A DNA stretch of 64,000 nucleotides from Ravibacter sp964559125 (GCA_964559125.1 CAZLGW010000028.1:10998-74997); one strand, 5' to 3'. Counted from the first letter of the stretch, positions 15,905 through 24,820 are shown. Notes: a model not told the origin generated them from the letters alone. Translations and numbers: made by a program.

Positions 15905-17263
15905 TCAGACAAACGCACTTTCCCCGGTAATGGCCCGTCCTACTATCAGAGAGTTGATTTCTTTGGTCCCTTCGTAGGAATAGATAGCCTCAGCGTCGGC
16001 AACAAACCTGGCGATGTCGTACTCGAGCAGGATGCCGTTCCCGCCGAACAGCTCACGGGCGTGGTCGACTATGGACCGCATGCGCAGCGTACAGAATACT
16101 TTTGCAAGAGAGGCATGTTCGTCGGTAATAGTACCGCCGTCCTGGAGCTGGGAAAGCCTGTACACCATGGTCTGCATGGCGGTGAGGTCTCCGAGCATGG
16201 TGACAAGGAGGTCCTGTACCAGTTGGAACCCGGCAATAGGCCTTCCGAATTGTTTGCGTTCCATGGTATATTTCAGCGCGGCTTCATATGCTCCCCTGCC
16301 GCAGCCGACAGCCTGCCAGGCAACACCGGCCCGGGTCATCCGCAGTACATTGGCCGTGTCCTTAAACGAACGGGCGTTCTGCAGCCGGTCACTTTCGGGT
16401 ACCCGGCAATCGGTCATGGTAATGAGCGCGTTCTGAACCGTTCGAAGCGCCATTTTATCTTCCATCTTCTCGGCTTTGAAGCCCGGGTTTTCTTTCCTGA
16501 CAATAAATCCTTTTACCTGGTCGTCGTCGAGATCCCGCGCCCAGATGATCGTAATGTCGGAGAAGGTAGCATTTCCAATCCATTTTTTCTGGCCGTTTAT
16601 GACCCATTCGTCGCCGGTGCGCTTACAGGTAGTGGTGAGCCCGCCGGCTACCGCCGAGCCGACTTCAGGCTCAGTAAGCCCGAAAGCCCCGATAAGCTCC
16701 ATTCTTTGCATTGCCGGCAGCCACTCCTGTTTCTGTTCGTCGGATCCGCAGAGATAGATCGAACCCATGGCCAGGCCGCTGTGTACGCCGAAAAAGGTGG
16801 AGATAGAAGCGTCTACCCTGGCCATTTCCATCGCCAGGAATCCTTCCAGTAAGGCCGATTTTCCCGGGCAGCCATATCCGTGGTAAGTCAGCCCGGAAAT
16901 ATTAAGCGCCGCCATTTTCGGGATGATCTCCATAGGAAACCTGGCCTTGTTCCAGTATTCGTTTGCAATAGGGCGTATTTCGTTTTCCATGAATCCGCGG
17001 ACTTTGAGCAGTATTTCCCGGTCTTCGGGGCTTAGCGTATGTCCCAGGCCATAGAAATCGCCGTTTACTTCCGGTTTTTTCCGGGGTTTTCCGCTTCCCG
17101 ACTGGAGCATTTTCATCATCTTCCCCAGATCTTCATCGCTCATTCTGGAAACGGCGGCCATTACGGCATTCAGGTCTACCTTTTGAGATAGTTTTTGCAA
17201 GGCTTTGAAATCGAAGTTTTTGAGAAGGTTTCTGATGTCTGAGAACGACCGGAAAAGGCTCAT
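15905..17263 (-). CDS. Acyl-CoA dehydrogenase
   Basis: A 452-residue FAD enzyme of fatty-acid or amino-acid degradation. The dehydrogenase fold has the FAD/substrate strand GAFGLTEPEVGSA, WVINGQKKWIGNA, the ERKQFGRPI helix, FGGNGILLEYDIARF, and the catalytic Glu in SYEGTKEINSLIVGRAITG. The last features and the order resemble glutaryl-CoA dehydrogenase and plant ACX4. About 75 residues before the fold (rich in Lys, Met and Ser, with MSDEDLGKMMKML) are an unusual N-terminal extension. The substrate is not decided by sequence. Confidence 0.9.
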   Translation of the reverse strand: MSLFRSFSDIRNLLKNFDFKALQKLSQKVDLNAVMAAVSRMSDEDLGKMMKMLQSGSGKPRKKPEVNGDFYGLGHTLSPEDREILLKVRGFMENEIRPIANEYWNKARFPMEIIPKMAALNISGLTYHGYGCPGKSALLEGFLAMEMARVDASISTFFGVHSGLAMGSIYLCGSDEQKQEWLPAMQRMELIGAFGLTEPEVGSAVAGGLTTTCKRTGDEWVINGQKKWIGNATFSDITIIWARDLDDDQVKGFIVRKENPGFKAEKMEDKMALRTVQNALITMTDCRVPESDRLQNARSFKDTANVLRMTRAGVAWQAVGCGRGAYEAALKYTMERKQFGRPIAGFQLVQDLLVTMLGDLTAMQTMVYRLSQLQDGGTITDEHASLAKVFCTLRMRSIVDHARELFGGNGILLEYDIARFVADAEAIYSYEGTKEINSLIVGRAITGESAFV

Positions 17264-17314
17264 AGGAATAGTGTTTAAGGTTTGTCAGAAGAACGAATCT
17301 GGTTGTGTAAAAAT

Positions 17315-17389
17315 CAATTAGACAATTAGCCCCGATCGCTATCGGGATAGACAATTAGACAATTAATCCCGTCCCGATAGCTAATTGTT
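17315..17389. repeat. Nested palindromic repeat in a divergent intergenic region
   Basis: Within 75 bp there are repeated AGACAATTAG units, a hairpin CCCGATCGCTATCGGG at 17331-17346, and an inverted copy TCCCGATAGC at 17372-17381, followed by CTAATTGTTC which complements the left units. GCTATCGGGA also occurs in the terminator at 11485-11494. This suggests a small dispersed palindromic element. It lies between the acyl-CoA dehydrogenase and NAD(P)-binding genes. Confidence 0.6.
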
Positions 17390-17433
17390 CATGACTATTT
17401 AATGTATCAAGATAGAACAAGGAAATTTTTACT

Positions 17434-17441
17434 TAGATTTG
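17434..17441 (+). promoter_or_regulatory. Candidate -7 box of the NAD(P)-binding protein gene
   Basis: TAGATTTG fits TAnnTTTG and lies 27 bp before the ATG at 17469. Transcription from here would begin near 17448, which argues against the earlier in-frame TTG at 17439 as the start. Confidence 0.4.
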
Positions 17442-17468
17442 GTCACAGGAGTCAACAATTTTCCAGGA

Positions 17469-18128
17469 ATGAAAAAAGCTCTTGTAACAGGCGCCAGCGG
17501 ATTTGTCGGGCGCTACCTCACAGACTTACTTCTGGCCAGCCCGGATTACGAAAAAGTAACCATTGTGGTCCGAAGGGATACCGGTCTGGATCATCCTAAG
17601 CTGAAAACCCTGATAGCAGATTTTGAAAGCCTTCCGCAGATGAAGGAGGCTATAGAAGCAGATGAAGTTTTTATTACCCTCGGTACGACGAGAAAGAAAA
17701 CCCCGGACCTGAAAGACTATTACCAGATTGACCATGACTACCCGGTACTGGCTACCCAAATAGCTAAGGAAATAGGAGCCGGGTCTGTTTTCCTGCTGAC
17801 GGCCGTCGGGGCGGACGCAGGCTCCCGTACGTTTTACCTGCGTACGAAAGGAGAGACGGAAAGGGATGTAATCGCAGTCGGTATGGATCATACCCATATT
17901 TTCCGTCCCTCCATGATATTGGGAGAAAGAACGGAATTCCGGCTCCTGGAGAAAATTGCCCTCAAAATATGGCCCCTTGCGGAAGGACTGCTTCAGTTGT
18001 TCGGCTTATCGAAATACCGTGGGATTAGCGGAAAGGACATAGCAAAAGCCATGATCAATGCCGCCTCGCAAAATAGCGGCAAAGTAGAGATTTACGAATG
18101 GAAAAGGATGAGAGAGCTGGCGGGATAA
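17469..18128 (+). CDS. NAD(P)-binding Rossmann-fold protein (atypical SDR, TIP30/HTATIP2-like)
   Basis: A 219-residue atypical short-chain dehydrogenase. The N-terminal dinucleotide motif is GASGFVGRYL (Gly8, Gly11 and Gly14 of the shorter start). VFITLGTTRKKTPDLK followed by YYQIDHDYPVLATQIAKE, FLLTAVGADAGS, and RPSMILGER are typical of the TIP30-like group of NAD(P)H-binding proteins. The usual YxxxK catalytic pair is not evident, so it may bind rather than turn over the cofactor. The start at 17469 matches the GXXGXXG position and the upstream -7-like box. Confidence 0.8.
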   Translation: MKKALVTGASGFVGRYLTDLLLASPDYEKVTIVVRRDTGLDHPKLKTLIADFESLPQMKEAIEADEVFITLGTTRKKTPDLKDYYQIDHDYPVLATQIAKEIGAGSVFLLTAVGADAGSRTFYLRTKGETERDVIAVGMDHTHIFRPSMILGERTEFRLLEKIALKIWPLAEGLLQLFGLSKYRGISGKDIAKAMINAASQNSGKVEIYEWKRMRELAG

Positions 18129-18161
18129 GCCGTCAGAAATTTACATTTTTAAAACAATTCA

Positions 18162-18530
18162 ATGCTTAAAGTTTACGGAATTCCAAATTGCGATACTATC
18201 AAGAAAACACTGAAGTGGCTGGATGCCAAAGGAATCAAAAACGAACTGCATAACTACCGGCAGGACGGTATTACAGTAGAGAAACTGGAAAGCTGGCTGA
18301 AACAGCAACCGCTTGAAAAGCTCCTCAACAAGGCCTCCACTACCTGGAAGAACCTCCCGGAAGAAGATAAAATGAAGGCTTCGGCTGAAAAAGGAGCAAT
18401 CGCCGTTATGCTGGCGCACCCAACCCTGATCAAGAGGCCTGTCATAGAGGACGAAAGCGGGAATGTGCTGTCTGTAGGATTTAACGAAGCGCAGTACGAA
18501 TCGGTTTTTAGCGGCAACGCCGGAAAATGA
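18162..18530 (+). CDS. ArsC/Spx-family reductase-like protein
   Basis: A 122-residue thioredoxin-fold protein of the ArsC family (Spx/YffB group). The N-terminus VYGIPNCDTIKK carries a single Cys10 in place of a CxxC pair, followed by TLKWLDAKGI and KRPVIEDESG, whose cis-Pro-like RP segment is typical. Single-Cys members such as YffB have no proven arsenate reductase activity, so function is unassigned. The ATG is 34 bp after the NAD(P)-binding gene's stop, so the two may share a transcript. Confidence 0.8.
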   Translation: MLKVYGIPNCDTIKKTLKWLDAKGIKNELHNYRQDGITVEKLESWLKQQPLEKLLNKASTTWKNLPEEDKMKASAEKGAIAVMLAHPTLIKRPVIEDESGNVLSVGFNEAQYESVFSGNAGK

Positions 18531-18566
18531 GATAGGGGAAGACTTATTTCAGTTGCGGATATTCCC

Positions 18567-18574
18567 TAGTTTTG
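18567..18574 (+). promoter_or_regulatory. Candidate -7 box of proB
   Basis: TAGTTTTG fits TAnnTTTG and is followed by CAG. It overlaps the TTG at 18572 that would be the longest start of proB, so the GTG at 18593 is more likely the true start. No clear -33 element. Confidence 0.4.
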
Positions 18575-18592
18575 CAGAAATTTTATCCGGAC

Positions 18593-19624
18593 GTGTCAAA
18601 ACCTGTTATCGTAATCAAATTTGGTACCGCCGCCATTACACAGGCAGGCGGTGAGCCGGATTTGGATGTTATAAAAAAAATAGCCGCCGAGGTGGCTTCC
18701 GTTCATGACCGCTATCATATTATTATTGTGTCGTCGGGAGCGGTGGGGGCCGGTAAGTCCCTTATCAGGAATTACAAGGGGACGCTTTCCCAGCGCAAAG
18801 CGGCGGCATCGATCGGCAACCCCCTGCTGATCAATATCTATTCGGGAGTATTCAGTCAATACGGGATACCGATCGCGCAGGGCTTGTGCGAGCGCCATCA
18901 TTTTGCAAGCCGCTCCCGGTTTCTGCAATTGAAAGACACCTTTGAGGAACTGTGGCGGAATGGGGTCATTCCTATTGTCAATGAGAATGATGTGGTGAGC
19001 GACCGGGAGCTTAAGTTCTCCGATAACGACGAGTTGGCAACGCTGCTCGCTGCAGGTTTCGGGGCGGAAGCCCTGATGCTTTGTACCTCGGTCGGGGGCG
19101 TGCTCGATGAAAATGGGAATATTATTGCGAAAGTGAACGATGTCAAAGACGTTTTCCGTTTCGTAAGGACAGACAAATCATTCCTGGGGTTGGGTGGGAT
19201 GGCTTCCAAGCTGACTTTTGCCAAGCTTGCCACCAGGATGGGGATCAGGGTGGTCATTTTCGGGATGAAGGAAACGCAGGGCCTGCTGAGGGCGCTGAAA
19301 GGGGAGACAGGAACCGAGCTGCAGTCGCTCAAAAGTACTCTGTCTGCACGTAACAGGTGGCTGGGTAGCGGGGGATTGATATCGGGGAAGCTGACGGTCG
19401 ATGCCGGCGCCGAGCGGGCTGTTCTGAAAAGAAAAAGCCTCCTGGCGGTAGGTGTTACCGAGGTGCTGGGTGACTTTGAAAGCGGTGAAATAGTCGAGGT
19501 TCATAACCCTTCAGGGGAGGCGATCGCCGTTGCCCGGGCCAGGGTAGCGTCGGCAGATCTCCTGCAGAACCTGAAAACTGTGAATTACGAGGTGGCTCAT
19601 GCAAATGATATTGTACTTTTGTAA
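18593..19624 (+). CDS. proB: Glutamate 5-kinase
   Basis: Phosphorylates glutamate to glutamyl-5-phosphate, the first step of proline synthesis. Seen: VIKFGTAAIT, VSSGAVGAG, IPIVNENDVVS with KFSDNDELATLLA, then GTGGMASK-like segment LGLGGMASKLTFA, followed by a C-terminal PUA domain (about residues 265-343). The reading frame begins at a TTG at 18572 but no ATG exists near it; GTG at 18593 is chosen because a -7-like box overlaps the TTG and VSKPVIVIKFG starts the conserved strand. This gives 343 residues. It is followed 30 bp later by proA. Confidence 0.93.
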   Translation: MSKPVIVIKFGTAAITQAGGEPDLDVIKKIAAEVASVHDRYHIIIVSSGAVGAGKSLIRNYKGTLSQRKAAASIGNPLLINIYSGVFSQYGIPIAQGLCERHHFASRSRFLQLKDTFEELWRNGVIPIVNENDVVSDRELKFSDNDELATLLAAGFGAEALMLCTSVGGVLDENGNIIAKVNDVKDVFRFVRTDKSFLGLGGMASKLTFAKLATRMGIRVVIFGMKETQGLLRALKGETGTELQSLKSTLSARNRWLGSGGLISGKLTVDAGAERAVLKRKSLLAVGVTEVLGDFESGEIVEVHNPSGEAIAVARARVASADLLQNLKTVNYEVAHANDIVLL

Positions 19625-19654
19625 TACGCTGCGCATCAATTGACCGGAAAAGAT

Positions 19655-20941
19655 ATGTCAATACAAAATATAAATACTGATGAGATCGTGGAGATTGATT
19701 CCATCATTCCCAGGCTGAAAAAAGTACAATCGGCCGCTGCGGGTGTGAGAAATCTCTCCGACGACCAAAGCAGGGCCTTGCTCCGTGATCTGGCAGACAG
19801 GGTTACTGCGAATATCGATGGAATCCTGGAGGCTAATCAGAAAGACCTCGAAGCCATGGACGATGCGGATCCGAAAAAGGACCGGCTGAAGCTGACGGAA
19901 GGACGGATCCGGGATCTTGCGCAAAGCCTCCGCGATGTGGCTGACCTGGAGAGTCCTGTCGGGAAAGTGCTTCTGGAAAGGACCATAGAGCAGGGGCTGA
20001 AGTTGAAGAAGGTCTCCGTTCCGCTGGGCGTGGTAGGCGTGATCTATGAATCCAGGCCCAACGTAACGCTCGACGTGGCTTCCCTGTGCCTCAGGTCGGG
20101 TAACGCCTGCGTACTGAAAGGCGGAAAGGAAGCTATTCATTCCAACCGGGCTTTAGTAGGCCTGATCCACGACTCTCTTGCGGCTTCCGGGGTAGATCCC
20201 GATGCCGTGCTTTTATTGCCGACCGATCGGAAATACCTCGCAGAGCTGCTCTCTGCCGATAAATACGTCGACATCGTGATCCCGCGCGGCTCGGAGTCGC
20301 TGATCAACTATGTTCGTCAGCATTCCAAAATACCAGCCATAGAAACGGGAGCGGGAGTGTGTCATACCTACGTCGATAAGACGGCGGACCTCGATAAGGC
20401 GGCGAAAATCGTGGTAAATGCCAAGGTTTCCAGGCCGTCTGTATGTAATTCGCTCGATTGCGTGGTCGTGGATGAAGCGGTGGCAGCCGATTTCCTGCCC
20501 CGCCTTAAGGAAGGGTTCGAAGCTTACCACGTACAGGTATTTGCCGATGAAAGATCGTACCCGGTACTGGAAAGCGCGTCCTATCAGTTTTTGGACAAAG
20601 CGGAGGAGAAGCATTTCGGCGAGGAGTTTCTGGACTATAAATGTGCCGTGAAGGTGGTCGGCGGGCTGGAGGAAGCCCTTGCCCATATACAGCAGTATTC
20701 TTCCAGGCATTCGGAAGCGATCGTTTCCTCAGACAGCAACGCGATAGTACGCTTCATCAATGAAGTGGATGCCGCTGCCGTTTATTCCAATGCTTCTACG
20801 CGTTTTACCGACGGAGGGGTCTTCGGATTGGGAGCCGAGATAGGTATCTCCACCCAGAAGCTCCATGCCAGGGGACCGTTTGCGCTGGAAAAGCTGGTGA
20901 CCGAAAAGTGGATCGTCAATGGCGACGGCCAGATCAGGTAA
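19655..20941 (+). CDS. proA: Glutamate-5-semialdehyde dehydrogenase (gamma-glutamyl phosphate reductase)
   Basis: Reduces glutamyl-5-phosphate to glutamate semialdehyde with NADPH, acting right after ProB. Seen: GVIYESRPNVTLDVASLCLRSGNACVLKGGKEA, the family signature, then IPRGSESLINYVRQHSKIP, and the catalytic Cys in RPSVCNSLDCVV; GVFGLGAEIGISTQKLHARGPFALEKL is the C-terminal signature. 428 residues from the ATG at 19655; the frame also runs from a TTG 15 bp earlier. The stop overlaps the start of the M14 peptidase by one base (TAATG). Confidence 0.95.
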   Translation: MSIQNINTDEIVEIDSIIPRLKKVQSAAAGVRNLSDDQSRALLRDLADRVTANIDGILEANQKDLEAMDDADPKKDRLKLTEGRIRDLAQSLRDVADLESPVGKVLLERTIEQGLKLKKVSVPLGVVGVIYESRPNVTLDVASLCLRSGNACVLKGGKEAIHSNRALVGLIHDSLAASGVDPDAVLLLPTDRKYLAELLSADKYVDIVIPRGSESLINYVRQHSKIPAIETGAGVCHTYVDKTADLDKAAKIVVNAKVSRPSVCNSLDCVVVDEAVAADFLPRLKEGFEAYHVQVFADERSYPVLESASYQFLDKAEEKHFGEEFLDYKCAVKVVGGLEEALAHIQQYSSRHSEAIVSSDSNAIVRFINEVDAAAVYSNASTRFTDGGVFGLGAEIGISTQKLHARGPFALEKLVTEKWIVNGDGQIR

Positions 20942-22161
20942 TGAATTTGTTCGACTCCTATCCCCGGTACAGGGAAGAGGCGCTTTACCAACGGCGTTTT
21001 AAGCATGAGGATATAATCCCTCTTATAGATTTACACGCCCGGCGGGGAATCTGGCAGGTAACCACGGCCGGATTTTCTTTTGAGAGCCGGGAAATAAAGC
21101 TACTCAGGGCGGGCCGTGGTGCTGTAAAAGTGCTGCTGTGGTCGCAGATGCACGGCGATGAGCCTACTGCTACCATGGCGCTGTTCGATATTTTTAATTT
21201 CCTGGAGGCCGGAGGCGACGGATTCGACAGTCTGAGAGAATCTGTTCTGAATGATATCACCCTGTATGTGGTGCCGATGCTGAATCCTGACGGGGCGGAG
21301 CGGTTTCAGCGTGCGACAGCCCAGATGATCGACATGAACAGGGATGCGCTGGCACTTCAAACCCCTGAGGCACGGATATTGAAGGGACTTGTGGAGACGC
21401 TGAAGCCCGATTTCGGTTTTAATCTGCACGACCAGAATCCCCGGTATACCGCCGGTCGCTCAAGCAGTCTGGCCACGATGTCCTTTCTGGCTACTTCCTT
21501 TGATTATGAGCTGTCTGTCAATGCGACCCGTCTTAGGTCGATGCAACTGATCGCATACCTGGATCAGGTACTGCAAAGATTTATACCCGGCCAGGTAGGG
21601 AGGTTCGGCGACGAGCACGAGCCCCGGGCTTTCGGAGATAACATCCAGAAATGGGGGACCACGCTGGTACTTGTTGAGTCGGGCGGTTATAAAGGCGACC
21701 CTGAGCGCCAGTTTGTGAGAAAGCTGAACTTTGTTGTCCTTCTGAGCGCATTCGAAGCGATAGCGTCCGGGAGCTACCAGGTGCAGACCAGGGACGGGTA
21801 CGAAGCGATTCCTTTCAATTCAAAATGCGCCTATGACCTGGTTATCAGGGGCTGCACCGTTAAGCGGGGAGAACAGGAATACAGGGTCGATATAGGCATT
21901 AACCGGGAAGAAGTGGTTAACTACGGACCCGAAGGCGGTTTTTTATATCAATCAACGATAGAAGAAACAGGCGACCTGAGCACTTACTACGGGATTGAAG
22001 AGGTAGACGGGAGCGGGCTGACATTTGAAGCGGGGATTCCCGTTGTCGGTGATATGGCCACTTTCCGGCTCTTAGAAAACGGGAGTATCAAATATGCGAT
22101 CGTAAACGGGTTTGTGCATGATCAGAATCCGGAATCCCTGATATCCCATGAGGCCGATTGA
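20941..22161 (+). CDS. M14-family zinc carboxypeptidase
   Basis: A 406-residue metallopeptidase of the carboxypeptidase A clan without a signal peptide. Zinc ligands are visible: His and Glu in WSQMHGDEPTATM and the His in NLHDQNPRYTAG; the catalytic Glu is in LVESGGYKGDP. MLNPDGAERFQRATAQMIDMNRD is the substrate-binding block. The start codon overlaps the proA stop (TAATG), so translation is probably coupled to proA. Its substrate is unknown; a role with proline or cell-wall peptides would be a guess. Confidence 0.88.
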   Translation: MNLFDSYPRYREEALYQRRFKHEDIIPLIDLHARRGIWQVTTAGFSFESREIKLLRAGRGAVKVLLWSQMHGDEPTATMALFDIFNFLEAGGDGFDSLRESVLNDITLYVVPMLNPDGAERFQRATAQMIDMNRDALALQTPEARILKGLVETLKPDFGFNLHDQNPRYTAGRSSSLATMSFLATSFDYELSVNATRLRSMQLIAYLDQVLQRFIPGQVGRFGDEHEPRAFGDNIQKWGTTLVLVESGGYKGDPERQFVRKLNFVVLLSAFEAIASGSYQVQTRDGYEAIPFNSKCAYDLVIRGCTVKRGEQEYRVDIGINREEVVNYGPEGGFLYQSTIEETGDLSTYYGIEEVDGSGLTFEAGIPVVGDMATFRLLENGSIKYAIVNGFVHDQNPESLISHEAD

Positions 22162-22214
22162 CATTCTCATAGGAAATTATTAAAATTGTATTTAATTGAT
22201 AATCAGTTTTAATC

Positions 22215-22457
22215 GTGACAGCAGAAACATTTCGTAAACATCAGACCTATCTGTACGACGAAGACGGTAAGCCGGTCATGGTACAGTTTGACCTGAGAAA
22301 TCGTCAGGCAAGGAAGTTATATGAGCAACTAATGAAAGCTTTGGAAGATATGCTTGATATTCAGGAAGCGGAACGCCGGCTAAATGACGACAGTGAGATG
22401 ATTCCCTGGGAAGAAGCAAAAAAGCACCTTTATAATACTTCTTCACTGGCGGAATGA
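22215..22457 (+). CDS. Putative antitoxin of a RelE-type pair
   Basis: An 80-residue acidic protein that starts at a GTG (22215) and ends overlapping the toxin start by 4 bp (ATGA). It has an N-terminal KHQTYLYDEDGKPVMVQFDL region, then helices RKLYEQLMKALEDMLDIQEAERR, and ends PWEEAKKHLYN, a tail typical of antitoxins that embrace their toxin. The call rests on size, charge, position and overlap rather than a recognised family. AT-rich sequence just upstream of the start could hold the promoter. Confidence 0.65.
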   Translation: MTAETFRKHQTYLYDEDGKPVMVQFDLRNRQARKLYEQLMKALEDMLDIQEAERRLNDDSEMIPWEEAKKHLYNTSSLAE

Positions 22458-22735
22458 GTTATCAAATAGTCATCCACCCCAAAGCGCTAAAGGAAATCAA
22501 AAAGCTCCCTCTTAAGGAAATCCGAAAAATAGAAGCTAAAATTGATGGTCTTGCTACTTTACCCAGACCTGCCGGATTTAAGAAACTTACCAATTTTAGT
22601 ACAGACAGAACATCAGAGAAAGACTTATACAGGGTAAGAGCAGGAGATTATAGAATCATATACACCATAGAAGAAAACATCATCAAAATAACTATTATCA
22701 AAGTCAAACATAGAAAAGAAGTATATAAGTCGTAA
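22454..22735 (+). CDS. RelE-family toxin
   Basis: A 93-residue RelE/ParE fold protein. It has YQIVIHPKALKEIKKLP, the ARG-like loop, LYRVRAGDYRIIYTIEENIIKITIIKVKHRKEVY, which is the classic RelE ending with the RxGxYRIIY strand and the KVxHRKxVY tail. RelE toxins cleave mRNA in the ribosomal A site; the tail His-Arg pair of this protein fits that group. It follows the antitoxin directly and has no other neighbour within 240 bp. Confidence 0.9.
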   Translation: MSYQIVIHPKALKEIKKLPLKEIRKIEAKIDGLATLPRPAGFKKLTNFSTDRTSEKDLYRVRAGDYRIIYTIEENIIKITIIKVKHRKEVYKS

Positions 22736-22873
22736 AGTAAGTCTGACTAAAACCTTTTCATGACTATACTATAAAATCTTCCTCTCCTGATAGGACCCAT
22801 TAAATAAGAAACAGGATTCTTGCCAGACGAAAATAAATGTGTGTAAAACACTGGTCTTCAGTCAAAAAGTGCG

Positions 22874-22881
22874 TAACTTTG
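22874..22881 (+). promoter_or_regulatory. Candidate -7 box of typA
   Basis: TAACTTTG followed by CGCCC, an exact TAnnTTTG match, about 100 bp upstream of the typA start, giving a leader of roughly 90 nt. A weak -33 region (CTGGTC near 22851) may be present. Confidence 0.5.
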
Positions 22882-22980
22882 CGCCCTGATTTTTAGAAAA
22901 AACCAATACAGCTGCCAGCTTTCCGTTTTAAAAATCCTGTTTACAGCAAAAAACGGTACCAGGCGCCATAATCAAACCTT

Positions 22981-24798
22981 ATGCAATCGATTCGTAACAT
23001 CGCCATCATCGCTCACGTCGATCATGGGAAGACTACTTTGGTGGATAAAATTATTCACGCATCCAAGCTTTTCAGAGATAACCAGGAGTTTGATGATCTT
23101 ATCCTTGACAACAACGACCTGGAGCGCGAAAGAGGGATCACCATCGTGTCGAAAAATGTGTCGGTCAGGTACAAGGATTTGAAGATCAATGTGATAGATA
23201 CACCTGGTCACGCCGATTTCGGGGGAGAAGTAGAGCGTGTGCTGAAGCTGGCCGACGGTGTGGTGCTACTTGTCGACGCCTTTGAAGGCCCTATGCCGCA
23301 AACACGGTTTGTACTGAGCAAGGCGATCCAGCTGGGTCTGAAGCCTATTGTTATCGTCAATAAGGTCGACAAGGAGAATTGCCGTCCTGACGAAGTGCAG
23401 GAGGCGGTGTTTGACCTCATGTTTAATTTAGGGGCCACAGAAGATCAGCTTGATTTTGTAACCGTATTCGGATCGTCAAAACAGGGATGGATGGGGCCCG
23501 ACTGGAAGACCCCGGCTTCTGATATCACTTTCCTGCTCGACACTATTATCGAGGTGATCCCGCCTGCTCCTTCTTTTGAAGGCAAGCCGCAGATGCAGAT
23601 CACTTCGTTGGACTATAATGCTTTTGTCGGCCGTATCGCGGTCGGCCGGGTTTATCGCGGCGTTTTGAAAGAGGGAGCCCAGATGGCGCTCTGCAAGGCT
23701 GACGGGAGTATCAAAAAAGTGAAGATCAAAGAACTGCATGTATTTGAAGGATTAGGGAAGCAGAAGGTGTCGGAGGTAGCTTCAGGCGAGATATGTGCAA
23801 TTACAGGGATCGACGGATTTGAGATCGGCGATACCCTTACCGATATCGAGGAGCCGGAAGCGTTGCCGCGTATTGCTGTAGACGAGCCGACCATGAACAT
23901 GCTGTTTACTATCAATAACTCTCCTTTTTTCGGGAAAGAAGGCAAGTTTGTGACTTCGCGCCACCTTCGTGACAGGTTGCTGAAAGAAACAGAGAAGAAC
24001 CTGGCGCTTCGTGTTGAACCTACCGATAGCGAAGATAAGTTCCTGGTCTTCGGGCGGGGTATCCTCCACCTGTCGGTACTTATCGAGACTATGCGGAGAG
24101 AAGGCTATGAGCTCCAGGTAGGGCAGCCGCAGGTATTGTTCAAAGAGGACGAAAATGGTCAGCGGCTCGAGCCTATCGAAACGCTGGTGGTAGATGTTCC
24201 CGAGGAATCGGCAGGAAAGGTAATAGAGCTGGCTACCCAGCGGAAGGGAGAGCTTCTTATTATGGAGCCGAAAGGAGACCTGCAGCACCTGGAATTCGAG
24301 ATTCCATCGAGGGGGCTGATCGGGCTTCGCTCCAATGTATTGACTGCTACCCAGGGAGAAGCGATCATGACCCACAGGTTTAAGGCATTTGATACGTTCC
24401 GGGGACCGATCCCGGGCAGGATCAACGGCTCGATTATTTCGAAGGGAACAGGCACAGCGACGGGCTATACGCTCGATAAGCTCCAGGATAGGGGCCAGTT
24501 TTTCGTTGACCCCGGTGAGGAACTTTACGGCGGCCAGGTAGTCGGTGAGCACAACCGGCCTAATGATATAGTCGTAAACCTCCAGGAAGCCAAGAAGCTT
24601 ACCAATATGCGGGCTTCCGGATCGGACGACGGACTGCGTATCGCTCCCAAAATCAACTTTTCGTTGGAGGAGTCCCTGGAATATATCCAGAAAGACGAAT
24701 ACCTCGAAGTGACGCCGCAGAATCTGCGCATGCGTAAAATATACCTGGACGAAAACGACAGGAAACGCTACGCCAATAAGCTGGAGGCCGTTTCTTAA
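22981..24798 (+). CDS. typA: Translational GTPase TypA/BipA
   Basis: A ribosome-associated GTPase of the EF-G family, 605 residues. G1 is AHVDHGKTTL, G2 RGITIVSKN, G3 DTPGHADFGGEV, G4 NKVDK, and the C-terminal domain has RGILHLSVLIETMRREGYELQVGQPQV, SRGLIGLR, and GSDDGLRIAPKINFSLEESLEYI, all BipA marks. The two inserted domains and the length fit TypA rather than EF-G or LepA. Its single gene stands between a toxin-antitoxin pair and the Lrp gene and has its own promoter-like site and terminator. Confidence 0.97.
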   Translation: MQSIRNIAIIAHVDHGKTTLVDKIIHASKLFRDNQEFDDLILDNNDLERERGITIVSKNVSVRYKDLKINVIDTPGHADFGGEVERVLKLADGVVLLVDAFEGPMPQTRFVLSKAIQLGLKPIVIVNKVDKENCRPDEVQEAVFDLMFNLGATEDQLDFVTVFGSSKQGWMGPDWKTPASDITFLLDTIIEVIPPAPSFEGKPQMQITSLDYNAFVGRIAVGRVYRGVLKEGAQMALCKADGSIKKVKIKELHVFEGLGKQKVSEVASGEICAITGIDGFEIGDTLTDIEEPEALPRIAVDEPTMNMLFTINNSPFFGKEGKFVTSRHLRDRLLKETEKNLALRVEPTDSEDKFLVFGRGILHLSVLIETMRREGYELQVGQPQVLFKEDENGQRLEPIETLVVDVPEESAGKVIELATQRKGELLIMEPKGDLQHLEFEIPSRGLIGLRSNVLTATQGEAIMTHRFKAFDTFRGPIPGRINGSIISKGTGTATGYTLDKLQDRGQFFVDPGEELYGGQVVGEHNRPNDIVVNLQEAKKLTNMRASGSDDGLRIAPKINFSLEESLEYIQKDEYLEVTPQNLRMRKIYLDENDRKRYANKLEAVS

Positions 24799-24820
24799 CT
24801 AAGGTCTCAGTAAGTACTTT

